DNA of 64,000 bases from positions 2,604,001 to 2,668,000 of the forward strand of contig NZ_VFOL01000001.1 of the NCBI RefSeq assembly GCF_006716065.1, written 5' to 3'. This DNA comes from Salinispora arenicola. Its GTDB lineage: Bacteria; Actinomycetota; Actinomycetes; Mycobacteriales; Micromonosporaceae. A model generated the notes under the pieces. The model had not been told where the DNA came from and made no database searches. It was given only the letters and a program-made list of their open reading frames with translations. Numbering within the stretch: position 1 is the stretch's first letter; the number at the start of each line of letters is the position of its first letter. The position numbers and the translations under genes were made by a program. This document shows, one piece after another, positions 8,093 to 16,037 of the stretch.

Positions 8093-9108
8093 TGCCGCCA
8101 CCACCCCGGTGGCTGCGCCGGCTGCTCCTGGCGCCGGGCGTGGTCCTCCTGGCGATCGCCGTGCTGACCACGGTGCCGGCGTGGGCCCTGCTCGCCTTGG
8201 CCGCCTCGCCGTTCGTGCCGGGCCGACTGCGTCCGCTGCGGCTGCTCTGGATCGGCGTTGTCTACCTGGTGTGGGACGCGGCGGCGCTGCTTGCGCTCTT
8301 CGGGCTCTGGGTGGCCTCGGGGTTCGGCTGGCGGACCCGGTCGCCGGCGTTCGAACGGGCCCACTACCGGCTTGCCGGCTGGTTCCTGCGGGTGCTGTTC
8401 TGGCAGGCTCGGTGGACCCTGCGGCTCTCCATCGAGGTGGCCGGTGCCGATCCGGATACCGCCCTGGTGGGGCGGCCGGAACTGGTGTTGTGCCGACACG
8501 CCGGTCCCGGTGACTCGTTCATCCTGATCCATGCACTGGTCAACTGGTTCCGACGGGAGCCGCGGATCGTGCTCAAGGACACCCTCCAGTGGGATCCGGC
8601 TATCGACGTGCTGCTCAACCGGCTGCCGAACCGATTCATCGCGCCCGGCTCGGACGGCCGTGAAACCTTGACCGAGAAGATCGGACATCTGGCCGCCGGC
8701 CTGGACGACGACGACGCCTTCGTGCTCTTCCCCGAGGGGGGAAACTTCACGCCGAGACGCCGGCTGCGGGCGATCGCCCGGTTGCGGGAACTGGGCTACG
8801 ACCTGATGGCGCTCCGGGCGGAACGGATGCGCCACGTACTTGCTCCGCAGCCGGGCGGGTTGCTGGCCGCGCTGGACGCCGCCCCCGACGCCGGCGTCAT
8901 CTTCGTCGCCCACACCGGCTTGGACCGGATGGTGACCATCGCCGACGGGTGGCGGGAACTGCCCATGGACAAGCGAATCGTCATGCGCTTCTGGTCGGTG
9001 CCCCCGGAGGAGGTGCCGGTCGACAGGCAGGCGCGCATCGACTGGCTCTTCGACTGGTGGGCGCGGATGGACGCCTGGATAGCCGAGAATCAGGACGGGG
9101 GCACGTAG
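8092..9108 (+). CDS. Lysophospholipid acyltransferase family protein
   Basis: The 338-residue protein starts at the ATG overlapping the patatin stop. Two or three hydrophobic stretches occupy about residues 10-75. The LPLAT motifs are present in variant form: CRHAGPGD supplies the HX4D pair, and LFPEGGNFT is the second motif. It resembles the actinobacterial 1-acylglycerol-3-phosphate acyltransferase group that carries extra N-terminal membrane segments. Coupled translation with the lipase suggests a deacylation/reacylation role. This is the second acyltransferase of the PlsC superfamily in the first 10 kb. Confidence 0.8.
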   Translation: MPPPPRWLRRLLLAPGVVLLAIAVLTTVPAWALLALAASPFVPGRLRPLRLLWIGVVYLVWDAAALLALFGLWVASGFGWRTRSPAFERAHYRLAGWFLRVLFWQARWTLRLSIEVAGADPDTALVGRPELVLCRHAGPGDSFILIHALVNWFRREPRIVLKDTLQWDPAIDVLLNRLPNRFIAPGSDGRETLTEKIGHLAAGLDDDDAFVLFPEGGNFTPRRRLRAIARLRELGYDLMALRAERMRHVLAPQPGGLLAALDAAPDAGVIFVAHTGLDRMVTIADGWRELPMDKRIVMRFWSVPPEEVPVDRQARIDWLFDWWARMDAWIAENQDGGT

Positions 9109-9111
9109 GGT
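9106..9111 (+). promoter_or_regulatory. Leaderless -10 element for cutA
   Basis: TAGGGT ends six bases before the GTG start at 9118, and its first three bases are the stop codon of the previous gene. The same TANNNT-N6-start spacing recurs at five other genes here, consistent with transcription starting at the initiation codon. Confidence 0.45.
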
Positions 9112-9117
9112 GCGCAG

Positions 9118-9438
9118 GTGGACGAGATCTGTGTAGTGACGACGGTGGTGGACGCGCGTTCGGCCGCGGAGGGGCTCGCGGCGGCGGCAGTGAACAACCG
9201 GCTGGCCGCCTGTGCCCAGCTGGGCGGCCAGGTGGACAGCACATACTGGTGGCAGCAGAACCTTGAGACCGAATCCGAATGGTCCGTGCAGTTCAAGACC
9301 GCCCTGGACCGGGCCGGCGCGTTGGTCGAGCAGATCCGGTCCACCCACCCGTATGACGTGCCGGAGATCCTGGTGACCCGGGTGGGGAGCGGCAACCCCG
9401 ACTACACCGCCTGGGTTCACGAGCAAACCCGTCCGTAG
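9118..9438 (+). CDS. cutA: CutA1-family divalent-ion tolerance protein
   Basis: The 106-residue protein matches the whole length of CutA1, a small trimeric cytoplasmic protein with a ferredoxin-like fold. Diagnostic segments are VVTTVVDARSAAEGLA, NRLAACAQ, STYWWQ and THPYDVPEI. The family was linked to copper tolerance in Escherichia coli, but its molecular role is still unclear. The GTG start at 9118 lacks a good ribosome-binding site and fits the leaderless pattern. An 8-bp hairpin lies downstream. Confidence 0.9.
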   Translation: MDEICVVTTVVDARSAAEGLAAAAVNNRLAACAQLGGQVDSTYWWQQNLETESEWSVQFKTALDRAGALVEQIRSTHPYDVPEILVTRVGSGNPDYTAWVHEQTRP

Positions 9439-9460
9439 ACGCGCCTGGTAGGGCGTGCCC

Positions 9461-9479
9461 CACCCCCAGCGTGGGGGTG
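9461..9479 (+). terminator. Hairpin after cutA
   Basis: CACCCCCA (9461-9468) and TGGGGGTG (9472-9479) form an 8-bp stem with a 3-base loop just downstream of cutA. No T run follows. Confidence 0.5.
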
Positions 9480-9567
9480 TGCAGGATTACTCAGCGCAAC
9501 CATCCTCGGAAGACTCGGAGCCGGTGGTCAGGCCGACCGGCGTGACCGAGTCGAGAAGGGGTGGGCG

Positions 9568-10611
9568 ATGACGCGGCAACTCGTGGCGGATCCGCCGGTA
9601 CGGGGCAGTGACTACGCGGAGTTGTCTCGGCGGATCCGTGCGGCAGGTCTGTTGGAGCGCCGGCCAGGCCGGTACGCGGTTCGGATCGCATCGACCGCCG
9701 CGTTCTTCGGCGCGGCCTGGGCCGTGGTCGTGCTCGTCGGCGACTCCTGGGGCCAGGCCGCGGTCGCGGCGCTGATGGCGGTGGCCAGCACCCAGGTGGC
9801 TTTTCTCGGCCACGACGCCGGGCACCGGCAGATGTTCCGCCGGCGTGGGCCGAGCGAACTGGTCGGCCTACTCGCCGGCAATCTGGCGGTCGGGCTCAGC
9901 TACGGGTGGTGGGTGGACAAGCACAATCGGCACCATGCCAACCCCAACCATGCCGACGAGGACCCGGACGTGGGGTCGGGCGCGTTGGTCTGGACGACGG
10001 AACAGGCGCGGGCGACCCGGGGATTCGCGCGGTGGCTGGCCCGTCGGCAGGCCGTTCTCTTCTTCCCGATGCTGCTGCTGGAAGGGCTGAACCTGCACGT
10101 GTCGAGTCTGCGCGCCATCGTCGGCCGGGAGCCGGACGGGCGGTTCCGGACGCCGATGCGGCACCGGGGTGTCGAGGCCCTGCTGCTCGCCGTGCACACC
10201 ATCCTCTACGCCGGTGGCCTGCTGCTGGTGATGTCGCCGGGGAAGGCACTGGTGTTCGCGGCCGTGCACCAGGGACTGTGGGGGCTGTACATGGGGTGTT
10301 CCTTCGCCCCGAACCACAAGGGTATGCCGATGCCGACCGCTGCGGACGACCTGGACTTCCTGCGTAAGCAGGTAATCACCGCACGTAACGTGCGAGGTGG
10401 CCGAGGTGTTGACGCCGCGCTGGGTGGGCTGAACCTTCAGATCGAGCACCACCTGTTCCCGAACATGCCGCGCGGGAATCTGCGCCGGGCGCGACCGGTT
10501 GTCCGGGCCTACTGCGCCGAGCGGGGCGTTCCGTACGTGGAGGTCGGGTTGGTCGAGTCGTACCGGCAGGCGCTCGCGCACCTGCACGCAGTCGGCCGCC
10601 CACTACGTTGA
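9568..10611 (+). CDS. Membrane fatty acid desaturase
   Basis: The 347-residue protein carries the three histidine boxes of the membrane di-iron desaturase superfamily: HDAGH, HNRHH and QIEHH. Hydrophobic pairs surround them. The Gln-first third box is the form seen in linoleoyl-CoA/front-end-type desaturases, but no cytochrome b5 domain is fused, so electrons must come from a separate ferredoxin or reductase. ATG at 9568 follows GAAGGGGTGGGCG. Substrate and regiospecificity cannot be read from the sequence. A lipid-modifying role fits the acyltransferases and lipase upstream. Confidence 0.9.
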   Translation: MTRQLVADPPVRGSDYAELSRRIRAAGLLERRPGRYAVRIASTAAFFGAAWAVVVLVGDSWGQAAVAALMAVASTQVAFLGHDAGHRQMFRRRGPSELVGLLAGNLAVGLSYGWWVDKHNRHHANPNHADEDPDVGSGALVWTTEQARATRGFARWLARRQAVLFFPMLLLEGLNLHVSSLRAIVGREPDGRFRTPMRHRGVEALLLAVHTILYAGGLLLVMSPGKALVFAAVHQGLWGLYMGCSFAPNHKGMPMPTAADDLDFLRKQVITARNVRGGRGVDAALGGLNLQIEHHLFPNMPRGNLRRARPVVRAYCAERGVPYVEVGLVESYRQALAHLHAVGRPLR

Positions 10612-10661
10612 GCGACCGGAGGGTCGTCACCACTGGTCAGCATCCTGGCCGACGGTGCCGG

Positions 10662-10667
10662 TAGGGT
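10662..10667 (+). promoter_or_regulatory. Leaderless -10 element for the pterin dehydratase gene
   Basis: TAGGGT ends six bases before the ATG at 10674, giving a predicted transcript start at or next to the A of the initiation codon. There is no Shine-Dalgarno sequence in the gap. Confidence 0.45.
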
Positions 10668-10673
10668 CTGCTC

Positions 10674-10967
10674 ATGGCAGACGTGCTCACCGCGGAGGCA
10701 GTGCGGGACCAGCTGAACGGGCTGCCCGGATGGTCGGGAGACCCAGCCGGGATCACACGTACGGTGGAATTGGCGAGCTTCCGGGATGCCATCGCGGTGG
10801 TGGACCGGGTGGCAGCCGTGGCCGAGGAACTGGACCACCACCCCGACATCGACATCCGCTGGCGGACGGTGACCTTCCGCTGTGTCACACATTCGGCTCG
10901 CGGGGTCACCCACCATGACCTCGGCCTTGCTCGTCGGATCGACGCCATCGTGGGGGAACTCGGATGA
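10674..10967 (+). CDS. 4a-hydroxytetrahydrobiopterin dehydratase (PCD/DCoH)
   Basis: The 97-residue protein is full length for pterin-4a-carbinolamine dehydratase. The signature AEELDHHPDIDIRW supplies the catalytic His-His-Pro region, and a second conserved His lies in GVTHHD. The enzyme dehydrates 4a-hydroxytetrahydrobiopterin formed by aromatic amino acid hydroxylases. No hydroxylase gene is visible here; many bacteria keep this gene separately, and a moonlighting role in molybdopterin metabolism has been proposed for some. The stop overlaps the ATG of the FHA gene by four bases. Confidence 0.9.
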   Translation: MADVLTAEAVRDQLNGLPGWSGDPAGITRTVELASFRDAIAVVDRVAAVAEELDHHPDIDIRWRTVTFRCVTHSARGVTHHDLGLARRIDAIVGELG

Positions 10968-12115
10968 GATTCGAGATCAGTAAGGTACTGGACGCCATCG
11001 AGGGCCGGGTGTCCACTGACCCGTCGCTGACCCGCGCGGTGCTCGACCTGGCCGAGGTGATTCGATACCAGGACATCGACGGCGGCCGTCCCGCCAGTCT
11101 GCTCCGGCTGGGCATGGTGATCGACGCCCTGGCACGCCACCTGGAAGAGGACAGCGTCCCGGTCTACGCGGTGGTGCACCGGGGCGTGCTCTCCGACGCC
11201 GACCTCACGTCGAACGAGCGCATGGTGGTACGTCGCTGGGCCGACGACGGTCTGGTGGAGGTGCTCGACAATCCGGGTGGCCGGATGTTGGAGGTCGCCG
11301 ACCTGCTCGGCCTTCCGGTGCTGAGCCGGTCCCGCTTCGACGGGCTGCGGGGACGCTATCCCTGGGTGACCGACCAGCCCGGCCGGGTGGTCGCCCCGGT
11401 GCCCGCCCAGAGCGGGCCGACCTTCGTCGCGCACATCGGTGGCGGGGACACCCTGTCCGCCGGGGAACGCTCCCCGGCCGGTAGCAAGCTGTTGGCGCGG
11501 CACTGGCGGTGCACCGAGTCCCCGTGCGCGCTCTTTGGCCAGGGCGGTGGGGGCGGAGCGTTCGCCGACCTGGCTGCGGTGAGTGACCGTAGCCCGGTGA
11601 CGCAACCGCCGCCCAGCCTGCGCGGCGGTGTGCCGACCTGCCCACGGCACGGCGTGCGGCTCGGCGATGCGGGTCCGCGTCCCCGGTCGGCGGTGTTGGC
11701 GATTCGGATCGGTGGCCTCATCCGGCGTCGGTTCGTGCTCACCGAATCCGAGTCGGTGCTGGTCGGCCGTGCCCCGGACGCTGACGGTGGGATCACCGTC
11801 GGTCAATGGCTCAACGACGAGGCCCGTCGGTGGATCAGCCGCAGTCATGTGCGGCTGGAGCTGCGCGTCGGTGAGATCATCGTCACCGACGTGAGTACCA
11901 ACGGCTCCGGGATTCGACCGAACGGGTCGATGGTCGAGTCGGAGCGCGTCGCGTTGGCGCCGCAGCAGTCTCGGGTGCTGGCCGAGGGGGACATGGTCGA
12001 GTTGTACCCGGGCGTGCAGGTCGGGCGCCCGGAGGAGCTGCCGGCCGGGGCGCCGTACACCCCGGCCTCAGTGATGGCTGAGGCGCCGACGATGGCGATG
12101 CGCCTGCCGCACTGA
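10964..12115 (+). CDS. FHA-domain protein with a small Cys/His motif
   Basis: The 383-residue protein has an N-terminal alpha/beta segment without a recognised family (residues 1-140), a middle with Cys/His pairs (CTESPC and CPRHG, possibly a zinc knuckle), and a C-terminal FHA domain at about residues 245-345 (VGRAPD, ISRSHVRLEL, VTDVSTNGSG). FHA domains bind phosphothreonine peptides, so it is probably a scaffold or effector in Ser/Thr kinase signalling. No kinase gene is nearby. It is translationally coupled to the pterin dehydratase, with no obvious functional reason. The gene ends 29 bp from the convergent rocD. Confidence 0.8.
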   Translation: MRFEISKVLDAIEGRVSTDPSLTRAVLDLAEVIRYQDIDGGRPASLLRLGMVIDALARHLEEDSVPVYAVVHRGVLSDADLTSNERMVVRRWADDGLVEVLDNPGGRMLEVADLLGLPVLSRSRFDGLRGRYPWVTDQPGRVVAPVPAQSGPTFVAHIGGGDTLSAGERSPAGSKLLARHWRCTESPCALFGQGGGGGAFADLAAVSDRSPVTQPPPSLRGGVPTCPRHGVRLGDAGPRPRSAVLAIRIGGLIRRRFVLTESESVLVGRAPDADGGITVGQWLNDEARRWISRSHVRLELRVGEIIVTDVSTNGSGIRPNGSMVESERVALAPQQSRVLAEGDMVELYPGVQVGRPEELPAGAPYTPASVMAEAPTMAMRLPH

Positions 12116-12144
12116 CCGGGGTTCCGGCGCCGACCAGGTATGCC

Positions 12145-13359
12145 CTACTCGGTAAGGACTGCGGCAAGCTGCGCCAGCGCGTAGTCGATCTCCTCTTCGG
12201 TGATGACCAGTGGCGGGGCGAGACGGATGGTGGAACCGTGGGTGTCCTTGGCGAGGACGCCACGGGTCATCAACCGCTCGCTCGCCTCCCGCCCGGTCAT
12301 CAGGGCGGGGTCGATGTCCAGGCCGGCCCAGAGCCCTCGGCCCCGGACGGCGAGAAGCCCCTTGCCGACCAGTGCCTGGAGGCCGCCGTGTAGCCGGGCC
12401 CCCAACTCGGCGGAGCGACGCTGAAACTCGCCGGTGGCCAGCAGCCGGACGACCTCGGTGCCCACCGCACACGCGAGGGGGTTGCCGCCGAAGGTCGAGC
12501 CGTGCTCGCCCGGCTTGAGCACCCCCAGGACCTCGGCGTCTGCCGCGACGGCCGACACCGGCACGATGCCACCACCGAGGGCCTTGCCGAGCAGGTACAT
12601 GTCCGGCACGACATCCTCGTGTTCGCAGGCGAACGTGGTGCCGGTGCGCCCCAGACCGGACTGGATCTCGTCGGCGAGGAGGAGCACGTTCCGTGTGGTG
12701 CAGACTTGTCGTACGCCGGGCAGGTAGCCTGCCGGCGGCACGATGACACCCTGCTCGCCCTGGATCGGTTCGAGCAGTACCGCGACCGTGTCCCCGTCGA
12801 TGGCAGCGGTCAGTGCGTCCAGGTCACCATAGGGGACGACCCGGAACCCGGGAGTGTACGGTCCGTAGTCGGCGCGGGCCTCCTCGTCAGTGGAGAAGCT
12901 GACGATGGTGGTGGTGCGGCCGTGGAAGTTGCCCTCGGCCACCACGATGTTCGCCTGCCCAGGCGTAACTCCCTTGACCTGGTAACCCCACTTGCGCGCC
13001 ACCTTGATGCCGGTCTCGACGGCCTCGGCCCCGGTGTTCATCGGCAGCACTAGGTCCTTGCCGCAGAGTTGGGCCAGTTCCCGACAGAAGTCGGCGAACT
13101 GGTCGTGGATGAATGCGCGGCTGGTCAGGGTGAGCCGGTCCAGCTGGGCGTGCGCAGCGTCGACCAGCTTCGGGTGGCGGTGCCCGAAGTTGAGCGCCGA
13201 GTAGCCCGCCAGGCAGTCCAGATAGCGGCGGCCGTCCACGTCGGTCAGCCAGGCGCCTTCGGCCGAGGCGATGACGACCGGCAGTGGATGGTAGTTGTGC
13301 GCCGTCCACCGCTGCGCATCACGCACGGCCCCAGGCGTCCGCAGTTCGTCCTTGATCAC
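12145..13359 (-). CDS. rocD: Ornithine aminotransferase
   Basis: The 404-residue fold-type I PLP enzyme matches ornithine-oxo-acid transaminase from end to end. The PLP lysine lies in YLLGKALGGGIVPVSA, and the cofactor Asp motif is DEIQSGLGRTG. It converts ornithine and 2-oxoglutarate to glutamate semialdehyde and glutamate. Translation starts at a GTG placed directly after the TAA of the upstream amidinohydrolase gene, so the two are cotranscribed. Together they provide a route from arginine-type substrates to glutamate or proline. Acetylornithine aminotransferase is less likely, given the missing arg genes and the neighbour. Confidence 0.93.
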   Translation of the reverse strand: MIKDELRTPGAVRDAQRWTAHNYHPLPVVIASAEGAWLTDVDGRRYLDCLAGYSALNFGHRHPKLVDAAHAQLDRLTLTSRAFIHDQFADFCRELAQLCGKDLVLPMNTGAEAVETGIKVARKWGYQVKGVTPGQANIVVAEGNFHGRTTTIVSFSTDEEARADYGPYTPGFRVVPYGDLDALTAAIDGDTVAVLLEPIQGEQGVIVPPAGYLPGVRQVCTTRNVLLLADEIQSGLGRTGTTFACEHEDVVPDMYLLGKALGGGIVPVSAVAADAEVLGVLKPGEHGSTFGGNPLACAVGTEVVRLLATGEFQRRSAELGARLHGGLQALVGKGLLAVRGRGLWAGLDIDPALMTGREASERLMTRGVLAKDTHGSTIRLAPPLVITEEEIDYALAQLAAVLTE

Positions 13360-14175
13360 TTACTTGCCTCCCTGCCGGAGTCGCAACGTGCAGCATTTCG
13401 GGCCGCCGCCGGCCTTACGCAGCTCGGACAGGTCAACCCCGATCGTCTGGTAGCCCCGGTCCCGCAGCTTCGCCGCCAAACCGGTGGCCTGCGTCGGCAG
13501 CACTACGTGCTGGCCATCGCTGACCGCGTTGAGGCCCAGAACCATGGCGTCGACCATGGTGGCGTGCACGGCGTCTGGGAAGAGCCGGCGCAGCACCTCC
13601 TGGCTGCCGGGGGAGAAGGCCTCGGGAAGGTACGCGACAGTCCGTTCGTCGAGCACGGCCAACGCGGTGTCCAGGTGGTAGAAGCGGGGGTCCACCAACT
13701 GCATGGTGATCACCGGGTAGCCGAAGACTTCTTGTAGCTGCGCGTGTGAGGCGTGCGCGGTGCGGAACCCGGTGCCGGCGAGCAGGTATTCACCGGCCAG
13801 CAGGATGTCGCCTTCGCCCTCGTTGACATGCTTCGGGTCGTGCAGTTCCAGACCGGCGGCCTCGAACCAGGCACGGTAGGCGGGCGCCTCGTCGGCTCGC
13901 TGCGGATCCCGGAACTGCACGGCCATCGCCTTGCCGTCGATCACCGTGCCACCGTTCGCGGCGAAGACCATGTCGGGCAGACCGGGCACCGGAGCTATCT
14001 CCTCGACGGTGTGGCCCAGGTCCCGGTACGCCTGGCGCAGCTGCTCCCATTGTTGGATCGCCAGGTCGGTGTCCACCGGCGCGGACGGGTCCATCCACGG
14101 GTTGATCGCGTAGTCGACCGCGAAGTACGTCGGCCGGCACATGAGGAAGTGCTGGCTGGTGGCGTCCATCGGCAT
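13360..14175 (-). CDS. ddaH: Amidinotransferase-superfamily hydrolase, dimethylargininase-like
   Basis: The 271-residue protein belongs to the amidinotransferase (pentein) superfamily. Visible active-site elements are NEGEGDIL, the His in RFYHLDTALAVLD and a C-terminal Cys pair in GGGPKCCTLRL supplying the nucleophile. The size and the rocD partner fit actinobacterial dimethylarginine dimethylaminohydrolase-like enzymes, which release citrulline from methylarginine; arginine itself could also be the substrate. The start ATG at 14175 follows GGGAGCAGGA. An AsnC/Lrp-like AT-rich motif lies about 145 bp upstream. Confidence 0.85.
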   Translation of the reverse strand: MPMDATSQHFLMCRPTYFAVDYAINPWMDPSAPVDTDLAIQQWEQLRQAYRDLGHTVEEIAPVPGLPDMVFAANGGTVIDGKAMAVQFRDPQRADEAPAYRAWFEAAGLELHDPKHVNEGEGDILLAGEYLLAGTGFRTAHASHAQLQEVFGYPVITMQLVDPRFYHLDTALAVLDERTVAYLPEAFSPGSQEVLRRLFPDAVHATMVDAMVLGLNAVSDGQHVVLPTQATGLAAKLRDRGYQTIGVDLSELRKAGGGPKCCTLRLRQGGK

Positions 14176-14318
14176 TGTCCTGCTCCCAGGGTCGGGCGCG
14201 CCCGGCCACCGTGGCCCGCGGGCTGGCGCCGTTGCTCAACGGTATGTGGCATGGGCCGGCGGGATCCACCGTAGGAAGTTGCTTAGGCCGTGAGATCGTT
14301 GCGTTCGATGGCTTCCTG

Positions 14319-14333
14319 GCAGCGTTTTGTTGC
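14319..14333 (-). promoter_or_regulatory. Candidate Lrp/AsnC-type site upstream of ddaH-rocD
   Basis: On the minus strand the sequence reads GCAACAAAACGCTGC, a partly symmetric 15-mer with an AAAA centre and GCA/TGC ends. This is the general shape of Lrp/AsnC operators, which often control arginine and ornithine catabolism. No AsnC-family gene is in the window, so this is tentative. Confidence 0.25.
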
Positions 14334-14411
14334 AAGTGCCGGCCCGGCGGCGGATGACCTGCCCGGCCGCCCCCCGCCCCGGACCGTCGGCGGAGGCAGC
14401 CTGTACGGCGG

Positions 14412-15782
14412 TCACCGGCCGAGGGCGTCGACCGCCTTGCGGGCAGCGATCAACACCGGGTCCCAGACCGGGGAGTACGGCGGGGCGTACCCGAGGTCGA
14501 GGGCGGTCATATCGTCCACCGTCATGCCGTTCCACAGCGCCACGGCCAGGGCGTCGATCCGCTTCGCGGCCTCCGACCAGCCGACGATCTGCGCGCCGAG
14601 CAGCCGCCCGGTGGGCCGTTCGGCGATCAGTTTGACCGTCATCGGACGTGAGCCGGGGAAGTACCCGGCCCGGTTGGTGGACTCGGTGATGACCGAGACG
14701 AACTCGAAACCCGCCGCCGCGGCGTCCTGCTCCCGTAGCCCGGTGCGGCCGACCTCCAGGTCACACACCTTGATCACGGCGGTGCCGATCACCCCGGGAA
14801 AAGTCGCGTAGCCGCCGCCGATGTTGATCCCGGCGACCCGGCCCTGCTTGTTGGCGTGCGTTCCCAGCGGTATGTGTACGGGCATTCCACTGACTCGGTG
14901 CAGGCACTCCACGCAGTCACCGGCGGCCCACACGTCGTCCGCTCCCGGCACCCGCATGCGCCGGTCCACCCGCAACGCCCCGCTCGGTCCGACCGGGAGC
15001 CCAGCGGCCTCGGCGAGCTCAACGTTCGGGCGGACGCCGAGGCCGAGCACGACCAGGTCGGCGGGGATCGGCCCATCGGAGGTGAGCACCGCGGATACTC
15101 GTCCGTCCCGTTCCTGGAGGCCGGTCACCGCCAGGCCGGTGCGGATTCGCACCCCTACCCCCCGCATGGCGTCGTTGACCAGCTCGGCCATGTCCGGGTC
15201 CACCGTCGACATCGGTTGCTTGGCCTTCTCGACCAGGGTGACCTCCAGCCCGCGCTGGATCAGCGCTTCGGCCATCTCGACCCCGATGTAGCCTCCACCG
15301 ACCACGACCGCTTGGCGGGGCCGGGTATCCCCGTCCAGCCAGTCCCGGAGGGCAGCGCCGTCCTCGAGGGTCTGCACGCCGAACACGCCGAGCACGTCGC
15401 TGCGCGCCCAGGCCGGCCGGACCGGGTGTGCTCCGGTCGCGTACACCAGGGTGTCGAATCGCTCGCGGACCTCGTCGCCGCCGGTCAGGTCTCGGGCGAT
15501 CACCTCGCGTCGGTCGAGGTCGATCCTGGTGACCTCGTGGCGCAGCCGGACGTCGATGGCGAACCGGTCCCGGAAGGTCGCCGGGTCACGGGCGATGAGC
15601 TGGTCGCGTTGCGGCACCAGGCCGCTGATCCAGTACGGGATTCCGCACGCCGAGTACGACGTGAATCGGCCTCGTTCGAAGGCGACGATCTTCAGGTCGT
15701 CCGGGCTGCGGCGGCGGCGGGCCTGCGATGCTGCCGCCATCCCGGCGGCGTCACCGCCGATGACGATCAACCGTTCTGCCAC
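14412..15782 (-). CDS. FAD/NAD(P)-dependent oxidoreductase, CoA-disulfide reductase/NADH oxidase family
   Basis: The 456-residue protein has the N-terminal FAD motif VIGGDAAGMAAA, the central NAD(P) motif VVGGGYIGVEMAEAL and the C-terminal dimerisation domain. The single redox cysteine of this family is present in SYSACGIPYWISG, matching the active Cys of CoA-disulfide reductases and NADH oxidases. No rhodanese domain is fused at the C-terminus. It may reduce CoA- or other low-molecular-weight disulfides, or oxygen; actinobacteria use mycothiol, so the physiological substrate is uncertain. The gene is divergent from the GH16 glucanase. Confidence 0.88.
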   Translation of the reverse strand: MAERLIVIGGDAAGMAAASQARRRRSPDDLKIVAFERGRFTSYSACGIPYWISGLVPQRDQLIARDPATFRDRFAIDVRLRHEVTRIDLDRREVIARDLTGGDEVRERFDTLVYATGAHPVRPAWARSDVLGVFGVQTLEDGAALRDWLDGDTRPRQAVVVGGGYIGVEMAEALIQRGLEVTLVEKAKQPMSTVDPDMAELVNDAMRGVGVRIRTGLAVTGLQERDGRVSAVLTSDGPIPADLVVLGLGVRPNVELAEAAGLPVGPSGALRVDRRMRVPGADDVWAAGDCVECLHRVSGMPVHIPLGTHANKQGRVAGINIGGGYATFPGVIGTAVIKVCDLEVGRTGLREQDAAAAGFEFVSVITESTNRAGYFPGSRPMTVKLIAERPTGRLLGAQIVGWSEAAKRIDALAVALWNGMTVDDMTALDLGYAPPYSPVWDPVLIAARKAVDALGR

Positions 15783-15963
15783 CAGCTCATCCTGTCACGG
15801 ATCGACTCTGGCCATGGGTGTGCCGGATGACGTCGGTGGACCGTTCCGAAGGGCTCTGCCGGGGCGGGCTCGGGGACGGGGCGGGAAGCCATCCGTCCTG
15901 GCCGCGGACACCTGGTGTGGTGGGCCGATGCAGCCCGCCGAACAGGGACCTGACAGATCGAGA

Positions 15964-16009
15964 TTGACAAGTGGATAGGGGCCACGTACAACTCGGTGAG
16001 AGCGCTCTC
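15964..16009 (+). promoter_or_regulatory. GH16 gene promoter with LacI-type operator at the start site
   Basis: TTGACA (15964-15969), a 17-bp spacer and TACAAC (15987-15992) form a near-consensus promoter. The perfect 12-bp palindrome GAGAGCGCTCTC (15998-16009) sits exactly at the predicted transcription start. The surrounding 14-mer TGAGAGCGCTCTCT matches 11 of 14 positions of the CebR/CelR operator TGGGAGCGCTCCCA known from actinobacterial cellulase genes. Repression by a LacI-family sugar sensor is therefore likely. Confidence 0.7.
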
Positions 16010-16037
16010 TCGACCCGTCCCCCAGAGAGGCACATCC

